From Actinomycetes bacterium (GTDB lineage Bacteria > Actinomycetota > Acidimicrobiia > Acidimicrobiales > Palsa-688), in assembly GCA_021828475.1 (NCBI GenBank), contig JAJZIY010000002.1, forward strand, positions 62,001 to 126,000: a DNA stretch of 64,000 bases, given 5' to 3'. Positions 35,297 through 43,600 of the stretch are shown here, in pieces (the first letter of the stretch is position 1; every line of letters begins with the position of its first letter). The notes below the pieces were generated by a model. It saw nothing but the letters and a program-made list of their open reading frames with translations. It was not told the DNA's origin and searched no databases. A program made the translations under genes and the position numbers.

Positions 35297-35387
35297 CGGA
35301 GCGGGAACCCGCCGCCTGCTCCGCAGAGCGGATCCGAGATCCGCCGCTCGATCTGCTCCGTCAGTGGCGCCCTTCGGGGCGCCACTG
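35297..35387 (+). ncRNA. candidate structured small RNA or leader, three hairpins
   Basis: Directly behind the promoter three hairpins follow: CGGAGC (35297-35302) with GCTCCG (35318-35323); GCGGATC (35328-35334) with GATCCGC (35338-35344), loop CGA; and an 11-bp perfect stem capped by a TTCG tetraloop (35362-35387, CAGTGGCGCCC with GGGCGCCACTG counted from both ends). The last may end the transcript, giving an RNA of about 90 nt, although no T-run follows. Otherwise it is the structured 5' leader of the phosphatase gene 240 bp downstream. No protein-like frame occupies the region. I do not recognise a known RNA family. Confidence 0.45.
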
Positions 35388-35626
35388 GTGTGTCCGGAGT
35401 ACGCCGGCGGTCGGCCCTGTGCCACCTGCACCCACGTTGCGGGTACCGTCGGCGCTCACTTCCCGCGGCCCTCGTGCCGATGAAGATGAGGCGGAGTTCG
35501 CACCCTCAGCCGGGAGGTGGTCGTGAGCGGGTCGGCCGTAGCGGTCTCAGGGACCGCGACCAGGGGCGTCGACGGCAGCCCTCCCCGTGCTGCTAGTAAC
35601 GGACCGCGTGAGGAGCCATACCGCCC

Positions 35627-37084
35627 ATGTTGAGCAGCACTCTCGGCGGGACCGGGCCCCTGCCCGGTCTGAGCACTGACGCGGCAGTGGCCCAGCCTGG
35701 CGGCACCGGCGGGCCCAGGCCACAGGGCGCCGCGCCGGTGACGCACGAGGCGTCCCTGGCCCGGCTGTGGGCCGAGCGCGAACACCTGGAGGCCGAGAAC
35801 AACCGCCTCAGTGCCGATGTCGCCCGCCTGGAAGCAGTCCTCTGTCGGCTCGGGACGCTCACATCGCAGGTCGATGCCGAGGATCTGGCTTACGGCGTCA
35901 CCGAGGTGGCGCGAGACGTGACGGGTGCGCCTCTTGCCATGTTCGTGCCGGCCGAGGCCGCGGGCCCGCACGGCCCCTCGGTCGCGTGCGACGACGGCTT
36001 CCTGGCCGAGGCGCCCGAGCCCGCACGGGTCCCGCTGCTGGCGGGAGCGCTGTGGCGGGTCACGCCGCTGCGCATAGACGACGCCGCCGAATGGGACGCC
36101 GGGCAGCTCAACTACGGCCGCCTCTCGGACGGGCGCGCCCTGCGAAGCTGGGTGGGGGCCCCCGTGCGGTCCCGCTACGGTGACGCGCTGGGCGTCCTCT
36201 TCGTCGCCCACCCCGAGCCCAACGCCTTCACCAGCAGGGAGGAGGACCTGGCCCAGGGCCTGGCCGCCCACCTTGGCGGCACTCTGGACAACCTGGCGCT
36301 GTTCCAGGAGCGCGCCCGCGTCGCCGGTGCACTGCAGCAGACCCTGCTCCCACCGGTGCTGCCCGACGTGCCCGGCTTGGAGGTGGCCGCCCGCTACCGT
36401 CCGGCCAAGGCGCTGGCGCAGGTGGGTGGGGACTTCTACGACCTGTTCGAGGTCCGGCCCGGCGTGTGGGGCCTGCTGCTCGGCGACGTGTGCGGCGTCG
36501 GCCCCGAGGCGGCGGCGCTCACGGGCATCGCCCGGTACGCGACCAGGGCGCTGGCAACCCAGGAGCGCTCTCCCGGGCGGGTGCTCCTGCAGCTGAACGA
36601 CACCCTGTTCCGCTTCGACCTGCAGGACAAGTTCTGTACTGCCATCTACGCCGAACTGAGGCCCAAGGACGGCGACATCCATGTGACCATCGCCAACGGC
36701 GGCCATCCCTACCCCTTCCTCATGAGGTCCGACGGCCACGTCGAGGAGCTGATGGTCCAGGGGACCCTGCTCGGCCTCGTGCCCCAGATCACCGTCGACG
36801 AGCACGAGATCATCCTCGGCCCCGGCGACATAATGGTCGCCTACACCGATGGGATCATCGAGGCTCGCGATCCAGACGGCAACATGTTCGCCTCCGAAGG
36901 CGTCGCCGGGGTGCTCCCCCAGTGCGCCGGTGGCCACGCGTCCTCGATCGCCCGCCGCCTCGAGCTCGCGGTGCTCGAGCACCAGGCCGGCGGGACTTCC
37001 GACGACATGGCCATCGTCGTCCTGCAGAACACCGGGCAGGGGCAGGGCGCTGGCCGGGCCGGGGGGCGGCGCAGGAAGGGCTGA
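35627..37084 (+). CDS. GAF-domain PP2C/SpoIIE-type serine phosphatase
   Basis: 485 residues. A coiled coil (LARLWAEREHLEAENNRLSA) and a GAF-like sensor (about 85-225) precede a SpoIIE/RsbU phosphatase: LQQTLLPPVLPDVPGLEVAA, the metal-binding KALAQVGGDFYDLFE, DVCGVGPEAAALTG, TIANGGHPYPFL, YTDGIIEARDPDG and TSDDMAIVVL. These enzymes dephosphorylate STAS anti-anti-sigma factors; a STAS/kinase pair is at 55820-56730 in this window. The start follows a long leader with a candidate RNA. It is followed closely by vsr. Confidence 0.93.
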   Translation: MLSSTLGGTGPLPGLSTDAAVAQPGGTGGPRPQGAAPVTHEASLARLWAEREHLEAENNRLSADVARLEAVLCRLGTLTSQVDAEDLAYGVTEVARDVTGAPLAMFVPAEAAGPHGPSVACDDGFLAEAPEPARVPLLAGALWRVTPLRIDDAAEWDAGQLNYGRLSDGRALRSWVGAPVRSRYGDALGVLFVAHPEPNAFTSREEDLAQGLAAHLGGTLDNLALFQERARVAGALQQTLLPPVLPDVPGLEVAARYRPAKALAQVGGDFYDLFEVRPGVWGLLLGDVCGVGPEAAALTGIARYATRALATQERSPGRVLLQLNDTLFRFDLQDKFCTAIYAELRPKDGDIHVTIANGGHPYPFLMRSDGHVEELMVQGTLLGLVPQITVDEHEIILGPGDIMVAYTDGIIEARDPDGNMFASEGVAGVLPQCAGGHASSIARRLELAVLEHQAGGTSDDMAIVVLQNTGQGQGAGRAGGRRRKG

Positions 37085-37095
37085 AGGTCGGCGGC

Positions 37096-37572
37096 GTGGC
37101 TGAGCGGTGGCGCCAGCCGTTCGCCTCCAGCGAGGCGGTGCGCCGACGGATGAGCGCGCAGCGCCGCGAGGGCACCGGGCCCGAGGTCGCCCTGCGCCAC
37201 GAACTGCACGCTCTCGGCCTGCGCTACCGGCTCCACGTGGCGCCGGTGCCGTCGCTACGGCGCAAGGTCGACGTGGTCTTCAGCCGCGCCCGCCTAGCCG
37301 TCTTCGTCGACGGGTGCTTCTGGCACGGCTGCCCCGAGCACGGGCGGCGACATCATGGCGTCAACGGCTGGTACTGGCCTGACAAGATCGCGCGCAACCG
37401 GACGCGCGACCTCGACACCACGGCGCGCCTCGAGGCGGAGGGCTGGCGGGTCGTGCGGGTCTGGGAGCACGACCTCTCGTCCCCCGCCGGCACCCGCGCC
37501 GTCGCCTTGGAGATCAGGGCACTCTGGCAACGGGCTACCGGAGGCGGCGCCCCACCGTCCGGGCAACTATGA
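37096..37572 (+). CDS. vsr: very short patch repair endonuclease (Vsr)
   Basis: 158 residues from GTG 37096. Vsr hallmarks: ASSEAVRRRMSAQRREGTGP, ALRHELHALGLRYRLHV, the catalytic aspartate in KVDVVFSRARLAVFVDGC, and the zinc motif CFWHGCPEHGR ending with GWRVVRVWEHDL. Vsr nicks 5' of T:G mismatches produced by deamination of 5-methylcytosine. No cytosine methylase gene is within the window, so either the partner lies elsewhere or the enzyme is an orphan. It is 11 bp after the phosphatase stop, and its end overlaps the convergent protease gene by 6 bp. Confidence 0.9.
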   Translation: MAERWRQPFASSEAVRRRMSAQRREGTGPEVALRHELHALGLRYRLHVAPVPSLRRKVDVVFSRARLAVFVDGCFWHGCPEHGRRHHGVNGWYWPDKIARNRTRDLDTTARLEAEGWRVVRVWEHDLSSPAGTRAVALEIRALWQRATGGGAPPSGQL

Positions 37573-39216
37573 CGGGGGCCCGCTCGCCAGGGTGACCGTG
37601 CCGGTGTGCGACGCGCCCTGGGCGTCGGTCCAGGTGATCGACGCCTTCTGGCCGGGATGGTAGGGCACCAGTAGGCGTGTCAACTGCGCGCCACTGGTCA
37701 GCGGCCGCCCGCCGAAACTGGTGATCGTCGAGCCACTGGTGACGCCTGCGGCACTGGCGGGGGAACCGCCGATGACCTGGGACACCGGCACCCCTCTGAC
37801 TGGCACGGTCGTGGTGGCACCCACACCACCCAAGGGGTTGGTGGACGCACTGGACAACCCGATCATCACCCCCAGAAAGGCCGTCGGGCCCACATGGACG
37901 ACGCTGTTGCCGCTGCCCGACCGGATGACCCCGGCGATGGCGCTGGCCTGGGAAATGGGTATGGCGTAGCCCTGGTTGCCCTGCGCCGAGAAACTGAAGC
38001 TGTCGGAAGCGGCCGTGTCCATGCCGATGACCTGGCCCTGGCTGTCGACGAGCGGCCCGCCCGAGTCCCCCGACTGGATGTTGGCGTTGACCTCGATCAG
38101 CCCCGAGAGGCTCTCCGACCCGCCCGTCAGAGCGTCGGACGCATTGATCGACTGGTCGAGGGCCGTCACCGAGCCGCCGGCGCTGGTCGGGGTGCCGCCC
38201 GTCCCGCCGGCGTTGCCGATGGCCACCACGGCCTCGCCCGTTGAGGGCGGGCCCGTCGCCAGTGTCGCCGCAGCCAGGCCAGATGCCCCCTCGAGCTGCA
38301 CCAGGGCGACGTCGTGGGTGTCGTCGTAGCCGACGACGGTGGCGGTGTAGGTCTGGCCATTGCCGACGTCGGTGGCCGTCAGCTTGGTCGACTCGGCTAT
38401 CACGTGGTTGTTGGTCAACACCAGCCCGTCCGAGCTGAGCACGATGCCCGTACCTGCGCCCGACTCGCCCTGGTAGTTGAAGGTCGAATTGATGTCGACG
38501 ACGGCCGGGTCCACCTTTGCCGCTATGGCCGACACATCGGAAGGGGCACCGGCTCCCTCGGTCGGCGTGGCCCCGCTACCCGCACCGGTCCCCCCGCCAC
38601 CGAAGGACGGGAACAGGCCGCCGCTGCCATTGCCGCCCCCGACCGGGCTGGTGGTCGGCGTTGTCACCGGCGGCGACGCCTGGTTGGCGTTCGTTCCCGT
38701 GTTGCCGGGCCACACGGCGCGGCTCACGCCCGCGCCGGCGACAGCCGCAGCCACGACGACCAGTACAGCGGCGGCAACCCTCAGAGCACGCGCTCCCTGG
38801 GCGGGGGTGCCCGGCGCGCGCTGCCCGCTGTAAGGGTACGAATTGGTGGGTGGCCCGGGCGACCACGAGCAAGGCGCCTGCGGGGTGCCCGGCCCCGGGG
38901 TGCCCGGCCCCGGGCTGCCCGGCTGCGGGCTCCCGGCTTCGGGGTAGGCGTAGGGCGCCGCAGGTGCGGTCGGGTACCCGTAGGGCGCCTGAGCATGGAC
39001 CGGAGCCTGCGGGGTGCCCGGCCTCGGGGAGCCATGGGGCCCGCCCTCTGCGCCGTGACCGGTGCCCGGGTACGTGCCAAGACTGGGCCCGGGGTGCCCG
39101 AAGGTACCCTGCGGCCACACCGGGCCGTGGTCGTGCCCCTCCACCGGGCCGGTGGGGGCGTCTGGACGCGCCGAAGCTTCACCCTCGCTCCGAGCCCACT
39201 CGGGGTGCTCGCTCAT
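37567..39216 (-). CDS. HtrA/DegP-like membrane-anchored serine protease with PDZ domain
   Basis: 549 residues from ATG 39216 (GGAGGGG ribosome site; a GTG four codons upstream is also in frame). The first about 150 residues are a cytoplasmic proline/glycine-rich tail with PGPGTPGPGTPQ repeats, followed by one membrane segment (VAAAVLVVVAAAVAGAGV). The trypsin-like domain holds the triad H (LTNNHVIAES), D (YDDTHDVALVQL) and S (IQSGDSGGPLVDS). A PDZ domain ends the protein (VIGGSPASAAGVTSGS). It should act outside the membrane in protein quality control. Convergent with vsr. Confidence 0.92.
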   Translation of the reverse strand: MSEHPEWARSEGEASARPDAPTGPVEGHDHGPVWPQGTFGHPGPSLGTYPGTGHGAEGGPHGSPRPGTPQAPVHAQAPYGYPTAPAAPYAYPEAGSPQPGSPGPGTPGPGTPQAPCSWSPGPPTNSYPYSGQRAPGTPAQGARALRVAAAVLVVVAAAVAGAGVSRAVWPGNTGTNANQASPPVTTPTTSPVGGGNGSGGLFPSFGGGGTGAGSGATPTEGAGAPSDVSAIAAKVDPAVVDINSTFNYQGESGAGTGIVLSSDGLVLTNNHVIAESTKLTATDVGNGQTYTATVVGYDDTHDVALVQLEGASGLAAATLATGPPSTGEAVVAIGNAGGTGGTPTSAGGSVTALDQSINASDALTGGSESLSGLIEVNANIQSGDSGGPLVDSQGQVIGMDTAASDSFSFSAQGNQGYAIPISQASAIAGVIRSGSGNSVVHVGPTAFLGVMIGLSSASTNPLGGVGATTTVPVRGVPVSQVIGGSPASAAGVTSGSTITSFGGRPLTSGAQLTRLLVPYHPGQKASITWTDAQGASHTGTVTLASGPPS

Positions 39217-39357
39217 CATCCCCTCCACTCTTACCTGGATCGTCCTCCTACAGCGATCAGTGAAGGCCCTGGGCCTGTGACGTCGCTGAGCGGGCGCTGA
39301 AGCCCCCTCGAGCGCGGGCGCCGGCGCGTCCCGCTGCCGGCGAGCGCAGGCCCCCTG

Positions 39358-39912
39358 CTACTCGCTCTCCGTGATGGTCACGGACTCGATGACCACCTGC
39401 TCGCGGGGCTTGCCCGAACCGGTGCCGATCGCGTCGATGGCCGCCACCACGTCAAGGCCGTTGACGACCTTGCCGAACAGAGAGTACTGGGGTGGTAGCC
39501 GCATGCCGTTGGGCCCGCTGATGACGAAGAACTGGCTGCCGTTGGTGTCAGGACCTGCGTTGGCCATGGCGAGCGAGCCCAGTTCGTAGCGGCCGGGCTT
39601 GGGCAGCTCGTCCTCGAAGCGGTACCCCGGGTTGCCCGTGCCCGTGCCCGTCGGGTCGCCGCCCTGGAGCACGAAGCCGGGTATGACCCGGTGGAAGACG
39701 ATGCCCTCGAAGTAGTGGTAACGGGCCAGGAAGACGAAGTTGTTGACCGTCCTGGGGGCGCCCAGAGCGTCCAGGGCTATGACCATCTTGCCCTTGGAGG
39801 TGCTCATCTCGGCCCCGTAGCGCCGGGCGGTGTCGATGCACATAGGTGGCGGGCCGTCGAAGCGCTGGGTCTTGGGGCTCGATCCGTCGGGGGCTGGGCA
39901 CGCTGTGGGCAT
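39358..39912 (-). CDS. cyclophilin-type peptidyl-prolyl isomerase
   Basis: 184 residues. Core motifs VFHRVIPGFVLQGGDPTGTG, RYELGSLAMANAGPDTNGSQ, FFVISGP and YSLFGKVVNGLDVV include the catalytic arginine and the substrate pocket. The N-terminal PPPMCIDTARRYGAEMSTSK is a feature I associate with actinobacterial family members, which supports the start at 39912. No signal peptide is seen, so it is probably cytoplasmic. It lies 141 bp upstream of the protease gene on the same strand, consistent with a protein-folding neighbourhood. Confidence 0.92.
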   Translation of the reverse strand: MPTACPAPDGSSPKTQRFDGPPPMCIDTARRYGAEMSTSKGKMVIALDALGAPRTVNNFVFLARYHYFEGIVFHRVIPGFVLQGGDPTGTGTGNPGYRFEDELPKPGRYELGSLAMANAGPDTNGSQFFVISGPNGMRLPPQYSLFGKVVNGLDVVAAIDAIGTGSGKPREQVVIESVTITESE

Positions 39913-40004
39913 GCCGCCCTGTCTAGCCGCCGACGGCGGCTACAGGTGGACCGCTACCGGTGCACGGCTGCGGGTGCACGGCTACGGGTGCACGGCCTGC
40001 GAAC

Positions 40005-40400
40005 CTAAAGATCGCCGGTACGGGCGGGCCGGGTGACGCCCCCCTCCGCCATCTGCTGGTGCTCCAGGCAAAACCTGGCCGAGGGTACCGCCTCGAGCCT
40101 TTCCTCGCCGATGGGACCTCCGCAGGCCTCACACAGCCCGTAGGTGCCCTGCTCCAGCCGGGTGAGCGCCGAGTCCACGTCGTCGAGGTCGGAGCGGATC
40201 TGCTCGAGCAGCGACTGATCGCGCTCCATTGTGAAGGTCTCCGTGCCGATGTCCGCCGGGTGCTGGTCGACGCTCGACAGCTCCCCGATGGCGACCCCCT
40301 CCGCCTGACCGACGAACCCGCCCGTGACCAGCGACTCCCGGGCGTCTATCAGGCGCTCGTGCTCCACGTCCAACCTCGACCTGATCTCCTGTTCGGTCAT
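40005..40400 (-). CDS. DksA/TraR-type C4 zinc-finger protein
   Basis: 131 residues. An N-terminal coiled coil (about 1-80) and the zinc finger GLCEACGGPIGEERLEAVP then ARFCLEHQQ. In most family members the last pair is CxxC; here the fourth ligand is histidine (C-x2-H). DksA-type proteins enter the RNA polymerase secondary channel and tune promoters under stress. The acidic tip residues are not obvious, so DksA-like activity is uncertain. Monocistronic, 92 bp upstream of the cyclophilin start on the same strand. Confidence 0.85.
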   Translation of the reverse strand: MTEQEIRSRLDVEHERLIDARESLVTGGFVGQAEGVAIGELSSVDQHPADIGTETFTMERDQSLLEQIRSDLDDVDSALTRLEQGTYGLCEACGGPIGEERLEAVPSARFCLEHQQMAEGGVTRPARTGDL

Positions 40401-40680
40401 ACCTCTGGCTTACCCGCCCCGCCGCCCCTGAAAGCCGGCGGGCGGCTGCCTGTCAACGACCCTACCGCGCTCCAGCGTGGATAGCCCGGCTGCGGCGTCC
40501 CGTCCACGGCCGCGGGCGCCGCGGGGCTCAGTCGCAGCTGCCTGGCTCGGGCTCCTCAGCTGCTCGGCCTCGCTGCCGATCGAAGCCCCGGGTTGCCGAG
40601 CGGCCGTAACGGACCGCGGGCCGCCGGCTAGAGGACCGAACAACCAACAGCCCGGGCCCCCTCAGGAGGGTTGAACCGCG
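40401..40680. other. divergent intergenic region
   Basis: 280 bp between the DksA-like gene and the giant lectin-protein gene. It must hold both promoters. I see an AGGAGGG ribosome site before 40681 but no clear -35/-10 or repeat. Confidence 0.4.
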
Positions 40681-43600
40681 ATGAACAGCCAGGGACGGCG
40701 CACCAGTGCGATGAGCGGGCGAGCAGGGGTACCTGCACGGGCGCGACACTGGGCGCACCTGCTCCTGAGCGTGCTCACGACAGCCGGCGGCCTGTACGCC
40801 GTCACCGCTGCGGTCGCGCCCGGCACGGCCTCGGCCACGGCTCCGAGCCTGGCCATGAGCATGCGCCAGGAGGACTTCCGCCAGTCCCAGCTGGACCAGC
40901 CCGGCGCCTGGCAACTACCCGCCCTCGCCTCGGGGGGAACCAACGTCGCCTGCCTCACCGCCTCCTCGTCCAGCGCACAGGCGCCTGTTCCCGGCTGCTC
41001 CGCCACGCCAGACTCGTCCGGCACCGGAGCGCTGCGCCTGACCGGGCCGGGCACCGGGCTGGAGGGAGGCATCGTCTCCTCCTCCCCCCTGCCGACAGGC
41101 TCGGGCCTGGACTTCACGTTCGACACCTACCAGTACGCCGGGCCGAGCACAACCGACCAGGGCGACGGCCTCTCGTTCTTCCTGGCCGCCGCCAACCCGA
41201 CAGGCAGCGGCAGGCCCCCCGCCCTCGGACAACCCGGTGCCGGCCTCGGGTACTCCTCGACGTCCACCGGCGCAGGCATGAGCGACGCGTACCTCGGGGT
41301 CGGTCTCGACGTCTACGGCAACTACACGACCCGCTCCGCTGACGGCAGCGGCTGCTCAGACCCCTCCTGGGCGGGGACCTCATCGCCCGTGCCCGACCAG
41401 GTGACCGTGCGTGGGCCAGGCTTCGGCCGCTCGGGGTACTGCCTGCTCTCGTCGAGCTCGGCCGACGGCGGGCTCAACGGGGCTCTCGCCTCGGGGACAT
41501 CGCAGTCGCGGGCCGCGTCGCTGGTGCCCGTGGAGGTCGCCGTCAACCCGACGGGCTCTCCCGAGGGCACCCTCAGCGGGCTGCCTGTGCCGGCCTACTC
41601 CTACGTCGTAGCCGTTACGCCGCTGGGATCGGCCACCCAGGTCTTCTCCGGCACCCTGCCGTACGACACCTACCTGCCTGTCGGGGACGAGGCCTGGGCC
41701 TCGCCCACCACAGGGGTGCCTTACCAGGCCTACTTCGGCTTCGCCGCCTCCACGGGGGCCGCCTTCGACACCCACGAGATCAGCAACCTGGAGGTGGCCC
41801 CTCTCACCTCCACCTCCGCGCCGGTGCTCGGCCTGTCGCTCTCGGACGACGCCGCCCACGTGCTGGTGAAGGGCGCCACCGTGAACTACACGGCGAGCGG
41901 GCTGCTCTCGGGCACAGGCGGTGACGAGGCGGGCGCGCCCGTACTGCAATTGAGCTTCCCGGCCGGTCTCACCCCGGGGAACGCCGCCGGCACGGCATGG
42001 TCGTGCTCGACCTACGCCACCACGGCCACCTGCGAATACAAGGGCCCGCTGCCCGTGAGCGCCGGGACCACCCTGCCACCCGTCACGTTGCCGGCAGTGG
42101 TGGCCACGAACGCGAGCGGGCCCCAGGTGGTGTCCGGCACACTGAGCGAGCCCGGGTCCGTCGGCGCGACAGCGACCGACGCCGGCGCGCTCGCGGCCAC
42201 GGCCCCGTCCTCCCCTGTGCTCGGGCTCTCCCTCTACGACAGCGATGCGGGGCGCCTGGCGCAGGGCGGACAGGTCACCTACACCGTCGCCGCCAGGGCG
42301 TCGAGCGCCGCACCCGCTCCGGGGCCCAGCCCCGAGATCACCGTCGACCTGGGCACGGGTACGCAGGCCACCTCGGTCAGCGGGACGGGTTGGGCCTGTG
42401 GGTCGCTGCCCGCCACGACGCTCAGCTGCTCGTGGACCGGGGCTGCTCCGTCGCCCGGTACCGCTCTGGCGCCCCTACAGGTTTCGGCCGACGTCGGTGC
42501 CGGCGCATCGGGGATCTCGGTCACGACGGCCGCGCTCACCGACGGCACAACCAGTGCCACGGCCTCCGACCCGGGCATCGTCGCGTCGCTGCCAGAGCTC
42601 CGCCTCTCCGTCTCGGACAGCTCGTCCGGGAAGCTCTCACCCCGCTCCGGTGTCGTGTACACCGTTGCAGCCAACGAGGTGGGGACGTCGGCGGCAGAGA
42701 CCTCGGCACCCGTGGTCACGGTCCAGTTCCCACCGGCGCTGACGGCTGTCTCGCAGGACACCTCCACCAGCAACGAGTGGGCCTGTACCGCAACCGCCAC
42801 CGCTCCGGCACTGAGCGAAACCTGCACCTACCAGGGCGCTCTGCCTATATCGGGGAGCGCGCTGCAACCGGTCGTCTTCGACACCACCGTCAAGGGCCTC
42901 GCCACCGGTTACACGGCCGACGTCGCCGCCTCGGTGGTCAGCCCCGAGACGGGGCCTGCCACAGCGGACGACTACGCCCGGGTCAACGCCCCTCCGGCGC
43001 CCAACTTCTCAATCAGCACGTCGGCGCCCCCGACGACGCGGGGCTCCTACCAACTGTCCGTCGACGGCTTCGTCCTCTCGAGCGGGGGCACGGACTCGGC
43101 CGGCGCCGCCCTGGAGGTGACACTGCCTGGCGACGAGGTCTTCGCCGGCACCCCCAGCGCCGCCGGCTGGTCCTGCTCCCTGCCTGCTGCGGCCCGCCTC
43201 GCCTGCACCACAACCGGGCCGTTCGGGAGCGGGACGCCGCTGCCGGCCCTCGCCGCCGACGTCCAGCCGCGTGGTACCGGCCTGCACACAGCCCAGCTGG
43301 TCCTGAGCGACACCGGGGACGGGGCCTTCAGCGTTTCCACGTCGTCCACGACGGTGTCAGTGCCCCCGGTGCTGGGCCTGAGCACGGCCGGCGCGCCTAC
43401 CAAGGGCTCGGCCGGCAGCACCTTCCAACTGCCGGTCACGGCCTCGACCGAGAGCTCGGGCGGCGAGGCGTACAACGACCTGTCACTGCGCGCCGACCTG
43501 TCCGGGCCGGCCACGATCACATCGGTGCCGGCAGCCACGGGGTGGGCCTGCTCGCTCGGCGGTGGCTCGCAACACCTCACCTGCACCTACGCCGTCACCG

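Noticed and set aside
40410-40643. 77-codon minus-strand frame upstream of the DksA-like gene
   Set aside because: Low-complexity G/R/A composition, no ribosome site, located in a divergent promoter region.
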